Positions 14,783 to 22,827 of a stretch of 64,000 bases of DNA are shown piece by piece. This DNA is from Sphingomonas sp. GTDB lineage: Bacteria; Pseudomonadota; Alphaproteobacteria; Sphingomonadales; Sphingomonadaceae. The position numbers and the translations under genes were made by a program. Below the pieces are notes generated by a model. The model had not been told where the DNA came from and did not search any database. It saw only the letters and a program-made list of their open reading frames with translations. The DNA is taken from assembly GCF_029239295.1 (NCBI RefSeq), contig NZ_JAQZBC010000010.1, positions 1-64,000 on the forward strand, read 5' to 3'. The number at the start of each line of letters is the position of its first letter. The stretch's first letter is position 1.

Positions 14783-15559
14783 TTATTCGCTGGCGGTAGT
14801 GGCTGCCGTCTCTCGCGCGCGGCGCCGTTCGGTGAACCAGATGCCGATCAGCGCCAGCTCGTACAGAATGCACAAGGGGATCGCGAGCAGCAGCTGTGAG
14901 CCAACGTCGGGCGGCGTCAACACCGCGGCAATCGCGAATGCGCCGACGATCGCGTAGCGCCGCGCCGCTACCAGTTGCTGGCGCGTAACAATCCCGCCCC
15001 GCTCAAGCAGCATCAGCAGCACCGGCAGCAGGAAGGACAGGCCGAACCCGAACAGGAATTGCATGATGAAGGACAGGTAGTTGCCGATCGACGGCAACGC
15101 GTCCTGCGTCACGCCGCCGATCTCCCCCTGGAACCCCAAAAGGAAATGCAGCGCGACGGGCACCGCCACATAATAGGCCATCGACGCCCCCGTCAGAAAC
15201 AGGATCGGCGTTGCCAGCAGGAACGGCAGAAGCGCGCGCCGCTCATTGCGATACAGGCCCGGCGCGATGAATTGCCATAATTGGTTGGCGATCACCGGGA
15301 AGGAGATCATCATCGCGGCGAAGAAGGCCACCTTGATCTGAACAAAGAAGGCTTCGAAAATCTGCGTGTAAATCAGCCGCTTCTGCCCGGCCGCGAGGAG
15401 CGGCTGAACCAGGAAGGCGAAGATCGTTTCCGCAAAATAATAGCAAACGGCAAAGGCGAGCAGGAGCGCACCGATGCAGTAAAGCAGACGGCGGCGAAGC
15501 TCGATCAGGTGATCGAGCAACGGCGCACGCGTGTCGTCGAGTTCGTCGCCAGCGCTCAT
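14783..15559 (-). CDS. tatC: Sec-independent protein translocase TatC
   Basis: Core twin-arginine receptor, 258 aa, six membrane helices. The family N-terminal motif LLDHLIELRRRLLYCIGALLL is present, as is FGLSFLLPVLLMLLERGGI before helix 5. It binds twin-arginine signal peptides together with TatB. The start at 15559 overlaps the tatB stop by four bases (ATGA), so translation is coupled. The longer frame to 15610 is out of keeping with the family. Confidence 0.95.
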   Translation of the reverse strand: MSAGDELDDTRAPLLDHLIELRRRLLYCIGALLLAFAVCYYFAETIFAFLVQPLLAAGQKRLIYTQIFEAFFVQIKVAFFAAMMISFPVIANQLWQFIAPGLYRNERRALLPFLLATPILFLTGASMAYYVAVPVALHFLLGFQGEIGGVTQDALPSIGNYLSFIMQFLFGFGLSFLLPVLLMLLERGGIVTRQQLVAARRYAIVGAFAIAAVLTPPDVGSQLLLAIPLCILYELALIGIWFTERRRARETAATTASE

Positions 15560-15990
15560 GACGGCGCCTTGCCGTTCGCGTCGGGGTTCACCGGCGGCGT
15601 CGCGGGCCACAAGCTAGGCTGTTCAACCATCACTGGCCCGTCTTGCTGCTGCGCGCCGCCACCATCGGCCCCCGCAGGCGGTGCGTCGCCAGCGATGGCC
15701 GGAACGTCTGCGGTACCGGCGGGCTGTTCGGCCGTTGGCTCGACAGGCGAGAGCATTGGGTGCTCGCGCATGATCCGCTCATTTTCGGCCTTCCACTTCT
15801 TTTCCATCTCCGCGAGTTCGGCTTCGCGCACCATCTCGTCGAAACCGGCGCGGAACTGGCGCGCCACGCCGCGCGCCTTGCCGACCCAATAACCCATGAC
15901 GCGCAGCGCCTTGGGCAAATCCTTGGGCCCGATGACGAGCAACGCCACAACGGCCACGACGGCCATTTCGGAAATGTTGAAATCAAGCAT
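15556..15990 (-). CDS. tatB: Sec-independent protein translocase TatB
   Basis: A 144-aa protein with the TatB signature: N-terminal helix MLDFNISEMAVVAVVALLVIG, then PKDLPKALRVMGYW and an amphipathic helix with charged EAELAEMEKKW. The C-terminal 60 residues are Pro/Ala-rich and probably disordered. Middle gene of tatABC; 26 bp after tatA. Confidence 0.93.
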   Translation of the reverse strand: MLDFNISEMAVVAVVALLVIGPKDLPKALRVMGYWVGKARGVARQFRAGFDEMVREAELAEMEKKWKAENERIMREHPMLSPVEPTAEQPAGTADVPAIAGDAPPAGADGGGAQQQDGPVMVEQPSLWPATPPVNPDANGKAPS

Positions 15991-16016
15991 GTCGGGCGAC
16001 GATGATGCGCGTCAGC

Positions 16017-16256
16017 TCAGCGCGCGACCTTGTCTTCCTCCACGATCGTCTCGGATGCCGGACGCGCAGTCTGCTGTGCCTCGATCCGCTGCGCGGGCTT
16101 GGCATTGGCTTCTTCGTCCTCTTCCGACATGCCCTTCTTGAAGTTCTTTACGCCTTTGGCGACGTCGCTCATCATGCTCGAGAAGCGGCCGCCACCCAGC
16201 AGGAGGACGGCAACGATCGCGAGAATAAGAATGTGCGGGAGGCTGAAGCTACCCAT
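16017..16256 (-). CDS. tatA: Sec-independent protein translocase TatA
   Basis: A 79-aa pore-forming Tat subunit: one membrane helix (LPHILILAIVAVLLLGGGRF), hinge, then amphipathic helix FSSMMSDVAKGVKNFKKGM and an acidic C terminus. First tat gene of the operon that begins at scpA/nagZ; 26 bp after the scpB stop. Confidence 0.94.
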   Translation of the reverse strand: MGSFSLPHILILAIVAVLLLGGGRFSSMMSDVAKGVKNFKKGMSEEDEEANAKPAQRIEAQQTARPASETIVEEDKVAR

Positions 16257-16282
16257 GGGGATTCTCCTGAAGTCCTGACCAT

Positions 16283-16858
16283 CTAGTGCTCATCGTCGGG
16301 CTTTTCTACCGCGAGTTGCTCCACGGCGAGATCGACGGGGTCGAGCAGGCCTGCAGCCCGTAAATCATCGATCCCCGGGAGGTCACGCCGCGACTGCAGC
16401 CCGAAATGCGCCAGAAACGCTGGCGTCGTCACGAAGGTGAGCGGTCGACCGGGAACTTCACGACGGCCTGCAGGCCGGACCCAGCCCGCCTCCATCAACA
16501 CGTCCAGCGTCCCCTTGGAGATCTGCACGCCGCGAATCGCCTCTATCTCGGCGCGGGTGACCGGTTCGTGATAGGCGATGATGGCGAGCGTCTCTATCCC
16601 GGCGCGACTGAGCCGGCGGACCTCTTCGCGATCCCGCCGAAGCACGTGCGCCATGTCGGCCGCGGTCTGGAAGTGCCAGGCATCGCCGCGCCGCACCAGA
16701 TTGACTCCGCGCCCGGCGTAATCCTGCGCGAGTTGCTCCACCGCGGCGCGCACGTCCCCGCCGCCGACATATGCCCGGATCGAATCGATCGTCATCGGAT
16801 CAGCGGCGGCAAACAACACCGCCTCAACCGCGCGAACCACGTCATTGCCGGGTGTCAC
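16283..16858 (-). CDS. scpB: Segregation and condensation protein ScpB
   Basis: Kleisin-associated winged-helix protein, 191 aa, of the SMC-ScpAB condensin that compacts and segregates the chromosome. The tandem winged-helix core is visible, with the family motif LSRAGIETLAIIAYHEPVTR and AEIEAIRGVQISKGTLDVLM, then GRPLTFVTTPAFLAHFGL. Its start overlaps the scpA stop by four bases. Confidence 0.92.
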   Translation of the reverse strand: MTPGNDVVRAVEAVLFAAADPMTIDSIRAYVGGGDVRAAVEQLAQDYAGRGVNLVRRGDAWHFQTAADMAHVLRRDREEVRRLSRAGIETLAIIAYHEPVTRAEIEAIRGVQISKGTLDVLMEAGWVRPAGRREVPGRPLTFVTTPAFLAHFGLQSRRDLPGIDDLRAAGLLDPVDLAVEQLAVEKPDDEH

Positions 16859-17580
16859 GCGGGCACCCGCAAGTACAAGGGCGCAAAGGCCGCCTCCTGC
16901 CGCAGCTCCACCCTGCCCTGCCGCGCGAGTTCAAGCGCGGCAAGGAAGCTGGACGCCACCGCCGACCGAAGAAACGCACCCTTGGCGCCATCAGGAAGGA
17001 AGCGATCGAGCATCGACCAGTCTATCGCCGTGCCGAGCAAGGCGGAGATCCGCGCCATTGCGGCCTCCAGCGTCATGACCTCACGGTCCTGAACCACGTG
17101 CATCACCGGGCGGGTACGCGCGCTGATCCGCCCGTAGGAGGCAATCAGATCGTAGATTTCCGCCGACCAGCGCGATTTCCTGACGGTGCGCAGTCCGCCA
17201 GGGGCGGGCCGGCGAAACACGTCGCGGCCCAGCCGATCGCGTGCCATCAGCCGCGCGCCCGCCTCGCGCATCGCGGACAGCCGCTCAAGCCGAAGCTGCA
17301 GCCGTAGCGCCAGCTCCTCCGGATCGGGCTCAACCCCCGGATCGCGCGGCAGAAGCAGCGCCGATTTCAGATAGGCCAGCCACGCGGCCATCACGAGGTA
17401 ATCGGCCGCCAGTTCCAGCTGAAGCGTTCGCGCGCGTTCGACATAGGCCAGATACTGCTCGACCAGCGAGAGGATCGAAATCTGCTTCAGGTCGACCTTT
17501 TGCGAGCGTGCGAGATTGAGCAGCAAATCGAGCGGGCCTTCCCACCCGTCGAGATCAAGCGTCAGCTGCTCCCCGATCAC
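16855..17580 (-). CDS. scpA: Segregation and condensation protein ScpA
   Basis: Kleisin subunit of the SMC complex, 241 aa. N-terminal signature LDGWEGPLDLLLNLARSQKVDLKQISI, followed by LEQYLAYVERAR-type helices and DYLVMAAWLAYLKSALLLP, which contact the SMC neck; the C terminus has a short winged helix. Overlaps nagZ by four bases upstream and scpB by four downstream, a tightly coupled block. Confidence 0.92.
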   Translation of the reverse strand: MIGEQLTLDLDGWEGPLDLLLNLARSQKVDLKQISILSLVEQYLAYVERARTLQLELAADYLVMAAWLAYLKSALLLPRDPGVEPDPEELALRLQLRLERLSAMREAGARLMARDRLGRDVFRRPAPGGLRTVRKSRWSAEIYDLIASYGRISARTRPVMHVVQDREVMTLEAAMARISALLGTAIDWSMLDRFLPDGAKGAFLRSAVASSFLAALELARQGRVELRQEAAFAPLYLRVPA

Positions 17581-18581
17581 GCGCCGATCGCAAGCAATTC
17601 GTCGCGCTTTGCCACCAGCGCCTCGAACGTGCCGTCCGCCTGAGTGACGCTGGACATGGCGCGGTCGAGCCGATCGCGTGATCGCGGCGCGATATCATCG
17701 AGGCGGTCGGCGATCGCGGTCATTTCCGGCAAGCGGGCCCAGCAATCGAGCACGATGTCGCACCCGGCGGCGATCGCGCCTGCGGCCTTGTCGGCCGGCG
17801 TGCCGGAGAGGGCCTTCATGTCGATATCATCAGTCATCAACAGGCCATCAAAGCCGATCCGGCCGCGGATCACCTCATCGATCACGACCGGCGACATGGT
17901 TGCCGGCCGCTCGGCATCCCATGCCTCGAACACGATGTGGCTGGTCATGCCCATGGGGGCATGGGCGAGCGCGCGGAACGGCGCGAGATCGTCCTCCAGC
18001 TCCGCCTCAGTTGCCGTCACCGTCGGGAGCAAATGATGCGAGTCCACCTTCGCGCGGCCATGCCCGGGCATGTGCTTGACCACGCCAACGATGCCGCCAG
18101 CCGCCAGCCCCTCGAGCGTCGCGCGACCGAGCGCCGCAACGCGCATCGGCTCGCTGCCGAACGCGCGGATCGTGATCACCTCGGTCGTCTCGGGGCGGAT
18201 CACGTCGAGGATCGGGTGGCAATCGACCGTTATGCCGACCTCCGCCATCATCAGCCCGAGCGCCTGTGCGTTGGCGCGCGCCGCTTCGATCGCTGACATC
18301 GGCGCCACATCATAGAGCATGTCAAACTCGGGGCCGGCCGGGAAGGCGGGCCATTCGGGTGGGCCAAGCCGCGCAACACGACCACCCTCCTGATCGACCA
18401 GGATCGCGACGTCCGATCGCCCCTCAAGCGCGCGCAGTTCATCGGTGAGTGCGCGCAGCTGCTGACGATCAATGCAGTTGCGCTTGAACAATATGTAGCC
18501 GGCCGGCTGAGCCTCCTGAAAAAAGGCTCGTTCGTCTGCGGTAAGGCTCGGCCCGGACAGGCCAAAGATCACTGGCTTCAT
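17577..18581 (-). CDS. nagZ: Beta-N-acetylhexosaminidase NagZ (GH3)
   Basis: Cytoplasmic peptidoglycan recycling enzyme that removes GlcNAc from anhydro-muropeptides. It has 334 aa and the GH3 signature: KHMPGHGRAKVDSHHLLP (with the Asp/His catalytic loop, about residue 168) and the nucleophile Asp in LLMTDDIDMKALSG (about residue 246). No signal peptide, as expected. Co-directional with scpAB and tat. Confidence 0.92.
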   Translation of the reverse strand: MKPVIFGLSGPSLTADERAFFQEAQPAGYILFKRNCIDRQQLRALTDELRALEGRSDVAILVDQEGGRVARLGPPEWPAFPAGPEFDMLYDVAPMSAIEAARANAQALGLMMAEVGITVDCHPILDVIRPETTEVITIRAFGSEPMRVAALGRATLEGLAAGGIVGVVKHMPGHGRAKVDSHHLLPTVTATEAELEDDLAPFRALAHAPMGMTSHIVFEAWDAERPATMSPVVIDEVIRGRIGFDGLLMTDDIDMKALSGTPADKAAGAIAAGCDIVLDCWARLPEMTAIADRLDDIAPRSRDRLDRAMSSVTQADGTFEALVAKRDELLAIGA

Positions 18582-18599
18582 GAGAGGGTATTAGCCGGT

Positions 18600-18624
18600 T
18601 CGCCGGGGCTTTACACCCCGGCGA
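18600..18624. terminator. Perfect 9-bp hairpin between SPOR gene and nagZ
   Basis: TCGCCGGGG and CCCCGGCGA pair perfectly around a 7-base loop in the 76-bp gap between the SPOR gene stop (18658) and the nagZ start (18581), both on the minus strand. Without a T tract it could partially terminate, stabilise the upstream mRNA or mark processing. Confidence 0.4.
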
Positions 18625-18657
18625 CTACGCGATGTAACGCTGGCAGAACCGCGTCCG

Positions 18658-19380
18658 TCAGCTGGTGACGAAGCACTTTTCCCCGGCAACCGTCAGACGG
18701 CCACACAGATCGCCGGCGGCGTCGGCACTGCCGGCATTCACCTTCAGCCGGTACACCTTCTTGCCATTCACTTCGGCGGGCTGAACGGTCTTCCCCAGCG
18801 TCGCGACATAGGCGAAGCGCTTGGCGATCGCGCTCCAGGCCGCGTTCGCCGCAGCCTCGCTCGGAAAAGCGCCCAACTGAACCAGGGAGCCGCCGGAGTT
18901 GGCGCCCGGGATGGCCTTTTTCGGAGTCGCCATCGGCGCTGCGGCGACCAGACGGCCACCCGAGCCCGGCACTTCAGCGACGGTACGCGCGCTTCCGTCA
19001 ACGGCCGGCGCCGGTGCATTGGCCACACGGCCAGCGATCGGTGCTTCCGGAACAGCCTTCAGGTCAATTGCCGCGGTCGCGCTGGCACCGGCGCTGGCGG
19101 CAATCGCCGAATCGCCCTCCCCGTCGACCTTCAGCCCGCCGGGATCGTCCGGCCGGATCTTATAGTCGCCGGGCTGGGCAGCGATCAGCTCGCCCTGGCC
19201 ATCAGGCGTGCGCGTCTGAAAGCTGAACACGGCAAAGACGATGGCGGCGAGGAGCACCAGCCCCACGGCGACAAGCAGCAGGACGCGCAGGACCCCCGGC
19301 CCCTCAGGCTCGTCCGGCTCGACCGTTTCAAGCCACGGAAGCCGGTCCTCATTCCTGAGATCGAATTCCTCGCTCGCCAT
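18658..19380 (-). CDS. SPOR-domain inner membrane protein
   Basis: Cell-division-associated bitopic protein, 240 aa: short cytoplasmic N terminus rich in Asp/Glu, one membrane helix (about residues 29-50), a Pro/Ala linker, and a C-terminal SPOR domain (about 165-240, from SGGSLVQLGAFPSEAAANAAW to the end), which binds septal peptidoglycan stripped of stem peptides. The gene directly follows argS (3-bp gap), an arrangement I associate with sphingomonads. Confidence 0.85.
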   Translation of the reverse strand: MASEEFDLRNEDRLPWLETVEPDEPEGPGVLRVLLLVAVGLVLLAAIVFAVFSFQTRTPDGQGELIAAQPGDYKIRPDDPGGLKVDGEGDSAIAASAGASATAAIDLKAVPEAPIAGRVANAPAPAVDGSARTVAEVPGSGGRLVAAAPMATPKKAIPGANSGGSLVQLGAFPSEAAANAAWSAIAKRFAYVATLGKTVQPAEVNGKKVYRLKVNAGSADAAGDLCGRLTVAGEKCFVTS

Positions 19381-19383
19381 GAA

Positions 19384-21108
19384 TTACATCTCCGAGACCG
19401 CCTCCACGCCCATGATGGAGAGACCGTTGCGGATAATTTGTCCGACGCCTTCCGCCAAGAACAGACGCGCGGCCGTGATGCCCGCATCGTCCGGCACCAG
19501 GAAGCGCCGATCCGGCCGATCATTACCAACATTCCACAAGGCGTGAAAGGCAGCTGCCAAGTCATACAGATAGAAAGCAATTCGGTGCGGCTCCCGGGCC
19601 GCCGCCGCCGTTTCCACAACCCGCGGGAACTGCGCTGCGAGCTGCACCAGCGCGAGCTCCTCCGTATCAAGCCGGGACACGTCGGGATTGGACAGGTCAA
19701 TGCCTGCCTCAACCGCGCGCCGGCGGAGCGACGCAACGCGCGCATGGGCATATTGAACGTAGAAGACGGGATTGTCCTTCGACGCCTCGACCACCTTGGC
19801 GAAGTCGAAATCCATCTGCGCGTCCGAGCGGCGCGTCAGCATGGTGAAGCGGACGACGTCCTTGCCAACTTCGCGCACCACATCAGCCAGCGTGACGAAA
19901 TTGCCGGCGCGCTTCGACATCTTCACCGGCTCACCGCCGCGCAGAAGGCGAACCATCTGCACCAGCTTCACGTCGAAGCGGGTGCGCCCCTCGGTCAGCG
20001 CGGCGACTGCGGCCTGGATCCGCTTCACGGTGCCGGCGTGATCAGCGCCCCAGATGTCGATCAACGCGTCCGCGGTCTGCGCTTTCTGGAAGTGATAGGC
20101 GAGATCGGCGCCGAAATAGGTCCACTGGCCGTTCGACTTCTTGATCGGGCGATCCTGATCGTCACCAAAGCGCGTCGAGCGGAACAGCGGCAGTTCGACC
20201 GGCTCCCAATCGTCGGGGGTTTCCCCCTTTGGTGCTTCAAGCGTGCCATCGTACACCAGATCACGCGCACGCAACCATGCCTCCGCAGCCTCGGGCTTCC
20301 CCGCCGCCTGAAGCTCCGCCTCGGACGAGAAGACGTCGTGGTGGATACCGAGCAGTGCCAGGTCAGCCTTGATCAGCACCAGCATCGCATCGACGGTGCG
20401 CGTACGGAACAGGGCAAGCCATTCTGCCTCGGGCGCGGCGGCGTAGCGATCGCCGAACTCCTGGGCGAGCTGCTGACCGACGGGCACCAGATAGTCGCCG
20501 GGGTACAGCCCCTCCGGAATAGCGCCGATGTCCTGACCCAGCGCCTCGCGGTACCGCAGATGCGCCGAGCGGGCGAGCACGTCGACCTGGCCGCCGGCAT
20601 CGTTGACGTAATATTCGCGGATGACGCGATTTCCCGCGAACTCCAACAGCGCGGCCAGAGCGTCGCCGACCACCGCGCCACGGCAATGCCCCATGTGCAT
20701 CGGCCCGGTGGGGTTGGCGGACACATATTCGATATTGACGGTGGTGCCCTGCCCCGCGGTCGAGCGGCCATAGTCAGCGCCGCGATCATGGATGGCGGAA
20801 AGCTCGGAACGCCAGCTGTCGTCGATCAGGCGAAGGTTGATGAAGCCGGGGCCGGCGATCTCTACCGCAGCCACCTCATCCAGCTGCTGCAACGCAGCGG
20901 CGATTTTCTCCGCCAGCGCGCGCGGGTTCGTCTTGGCTGCCTTTGCCAGAACCATCGCGGCGTTGGTAGCAAGATCACCATGACTGCTGTCGCGCGGCGG
21001 CTCGACCGTCACGGCGCGACGATCGATGCCCGCGGGCAGATCACCAGCAGCCTCCAGCGTGTCGAGCGCAGCGTCAACGTAAGCGGCGAAACGGGAGTAG
21101 AGCGTCAT
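19384..21108 (-). CDS. argS: Arginyl-tRNA synthetase
   Basis: Class I synthetase, 574 aa. The HIGH-type motif is SANPTGPMHMGHCRG (about residue 130) and the KMSKS-type motif is PVKMSKRAGNF. An N-terminal Add-1 domain and a C-terminal DALR anticodon-binding domain with KDNPVFYVQYAHAR are recognisable. The ATG at 21108 is preferred; the frame can also begin three codons upstream at a TTG. Confidence 0.95.
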   Translation of the reverse strand: MTLYSRFAAYVDAALDTLEAAGDLPAGIDRRAVTVEPPRDSSHGDLATNAAMVLAKAAKTNPRALAEKIAAALQQLDEVAAVEIAGPGFINLRLIDDSWRSELSAIHDRGADYGRSTAGQGTTVNIEYVSANPTGPMHMGHCRGAVVGDALAALLEFAGNRVIREYYVNDAGGQVDVLARSAHLRYREALGQDIGAIPEGLYPGDYLVPVGQQLAQEFGDRYAAAPEAEWLALFRTRTVDAMLVLIKADLALLGIHHDVFSSEAELQAAGKPEAAEAWLRARDLVYDGTLEAPKGETPDDWEPVELPLFRSTRFGDDQDRPIKKSNGQWTYFGADLAYHFQKAQTADALIDIWGADHAGTVKRIQAAVAALTEGRTRFDVKLVQMVRLLRGGEPVKMSKRAGNFVTLADVVREVGKDVVRFTMLTRRSDAQMDFDFAKVVEASKDNPVFYVQYAHARVASLRRRAVEAGIDLSNPDVSRLDTEELALVQLAAQFPRVVETAAAAREPHRIAFYLYDLAAAFHALWNVGNDRPDRRFLVPDDAGITAARLFLAEGVGQIIRNGLSIMGVEAVSEM

Positions 21109-21285
21109 GACAACCAATCGTGTTCGTGAAGACGCGCGCGATAGACCAATGCGGCCACGCGGACAAATCGCCGAACGATTGCGTGGGCTGCAATCGCGTT
21201 ATCATTCTTTGCGCTTTCGATGGTGCGTTGCGGCAATTATTGTGCACTTGCGAACAGATTTGGTTTTGAACCGAGGAATTTGACC

Positions 21286-21564
21286 ATGCGCAAGCTCATC
21301 ATGACCGCCGCTTTCCTGACCGCCATGGCGCCGCTTGCTGCGCTGGCAGAGGACGAAAAGACCTTCCAGCACGAGAACCAGACCTACGTCTACAAGACGA
21401 GCGAAGGCCGCGAGGGCGCCACTGTGATCACTGGCCGCCGCATCGGTGGTGATCGCTTCCGCCTCGTGATCGACGGTGAGAAGGTTCGTGGCAACGTGGG
21501 CGGCGCCCCGGTCGCCTTCCGCGCGCCACAGGGTGGCTCGGTCTCGGTGGTGACCGCCAACTAA
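21286..21564 (+). CDS. Small secreted protein of unknown function
   Basis: A 92-aa protein with a good GAGGA ribosome site. The signal peptide (MRKLIMTAAFLTAMAPLAALA) probably ends before EDEKTF. The mature 70 residues are rich in charged and beta-favouring residues (QTYVYKTSEGREGATVITGR, then DRFRLVIDGEKVRGN). No family recognised; probably periplasmic. The gene has its own intrinsic terminator. Confidence 0.75.
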   Translation: MRKLIMTAAFLTAMAPLAALAEDEKTFQHENQTYVYKTSEGREGATVITGRRIGGDRFRLVIDGEKVRGNVGGAPVAFRAPQGGSVSVVTAN

Positions 21565-21599
21565 TCGCTTGAGGGCTTCACGGCCCTCGCGATCAGACG

Positions 21600-21637
21600 A
21601 AAGGCCGCTGGCTCCCCCGGGCGCCAGCGGCCTTTTT
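21600..21637 (+). terminator. Intrinsic terminator
   Basis: AAGGCCGCTGGC pairs with GCCAGCGGCC, followed by TTTTT. It lies between the small secreted protein gene (+) and the convergent phosphoesterase gene (stop at 21671) and has an A on the far side, so it may serve both. Confidence 0.88.
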
Positions 21638-21670
21638 CATGGCGCGCATGCCAGGCGCGCGAGGATCAAG

Positions 21671-22456
21671 CTAAGCAGTGGGGCCGCTCTCCGAAGTGGC
21701 GCTGATCGGATGCTTGGGCTCTGGCGACAACGTGCGCGCGAGCGTTTCGAAACGGCCGTTGTCGATCCGGATTTCGTTGAAGGCCGGTGGGGATGATCGC
21801 AGCCTCTTGGACAGCGTGCCCGCGCCAATCATCCGCACCGTCCAGTCACCCACCGTCACTGGTTTGTCGAACGGGTCGTGGACATGGCCCGACAGGACAG
21901 CGTGGGCGCCCGCCTCCGCCAACGCCTTGAGCGCCTGATCACCATTGCGAGTCTTGGCCGTGCCGCGAGTGCCACCCTCGATCAGCGGGTGATGGCCAGC
22001 GACGAAGATGAGATTGTCGCGCGGGGCGGCCGCGATCAGATCCAGCGTGCTCTGCAACGATCCGCGGCTGACGTGACCCTTCGACCAATTCAGCCGCAAC
22101 TGCGCGCGCGCGGTGGTCTTGAGCGGGACGATCGTCACCCCGGGCAGATCGAGCGTCTTTTCGATCAGCCGTTCGGCCGCGCCATAGCGCTTATAGGGGC
22201 TGAACAGCCGGCGGAGCGGATCCCAATAATAGGGTAGATCGTGGTTGCCGACCTCGATCGTCACCGGAACGCCCAGCGACATCAGCCATTTGCCACCGGC
22301 GTCGAATTCATGGCGACGGGCGCGCATCGTGAGGTCGCCGGTCATGATCACCGCATCGGGCGACTCGTCGGCAACGCACTGCGCGAACCAGCCGAGCGCG
22401 GCGGGATCCTCCGCGCCGAAGTGCACATCGCTTACGTGGAAAAGCTTCATCGACAT
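21671..22456 (-). CDS. Calcineurin-like metallophosphoesterase (CpdA-like)
   Basis: A 261-aa phosphoesterase. Metal-binding motifs appear in order: DVHFG (about residue 10), GDLT (about 40), GNHD (about 70), AGHHP (about 155) and SGHVHDPFD (about 190). The layout matches class III cyclic nucleotide phosphodiesterases, but the substrate cannot be set from sequence. An alternative start two codons in (MKLFHVSD) is equally possible. Confidence 0.82.
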   Translation of the reverse strand: MSMKLFHVSDVHFGAEDPAALGWFAQCVADESPDAVIMTGDLTMRARRHEFDAGGKWLMSLGVPVTIEVGNHDLPYYWDPLRRLFSPYKRYGAAERLIEKTLDLPGVTIVPLKTTARAQLRLNWSKGHVSRGSLQSTLDLIAAAPRDNLIFVAGHHPLIEGGTRGTAKTRNGDQALKALAEAGAHAVLSGHVHDPFDKPVTVGDWTVRMIGAGTLSKRLRSSPPAFNEIRIDNGRFETLARTLSPEPKHPISATSESGPTA

Positions 22457-22512
22457 GCTAACGTGCTGCCCGCGATTCGGTTCGCGGGCAAGCGACTATG
22501 GCAATCGACTAA

Positions 22513-22767
22513 TCAGCTCCGCCGGTGCTTCCCGCCGTAATGCGGGCCGATGTAGCTGGAGATCTTCGCCATCTCCTGCGCCGCATTGCGCGCCGCCTCT
22601 GCACAGCAGGGGATCGGATCGCGCTCTGCCTGGCTCGCGCGCATCGACACTCTATCGGTCAGGGTTTCTATATCTGCTCGGGTCAGAACGTTTTTTTCCC
22701 GGAGCAAGCAAAGCAGGCTTTGCAAGATCACCAGGGATTCGTCGCCCGCGCGCTCTTGTGGCGTCAT
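22513..22767 (-). CDS. 84-aa soluble protein, unknown, possible stress-regulated gene
   Basis: The start at 22767 is chosen for its GGAGAGAG ribosome site. The protein opens MTPQERAGDESLVILQSLLC, then has LLREKNVLTRADIETLTDRV, a predicted helical pair, and ends with Cys-Cys (PIPCCAEAARNAAQEM) and a basic tail GGKHRRS. No membrane segment or signal. The family is not recognised. A box GGAAC-N16-CGTA at 22813-22789 on the same strand sits at correct distance for an EcfG promoter. Confidence 0.65.
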   Translation of the reverse strand: MTPQERAGDESLVILQSLLCLLREKNVLTRADIETLTDRVSMRASQAERDPIPCCAEAARNAAQEMAKISSYIGPHYGGKHRRS

Positions 22768-22788
22768 TGGCTCTCTCCTCATCCTAAG

Positions 22789-22813
22789 TACGGGAGAGTA
22801 ACAAAAACGTTCC
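22789..22813 (-). promoter_or_regulatory. Candidate EcfG-type promoter for the 84-aa gene
   Basis: On the minus strand GGAAC (22813-22809), 16 bases, CGTA (22792-22789); one mismatch to the EcfG consensus. A start near 22783 would leave a leader of about 16 bases carrying the GGAGAGAG ribosome site, a compact natural arrangement. Confidence 0.45.
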
Positions 22814-22827
22814 AAGAGGCAAAGCTC

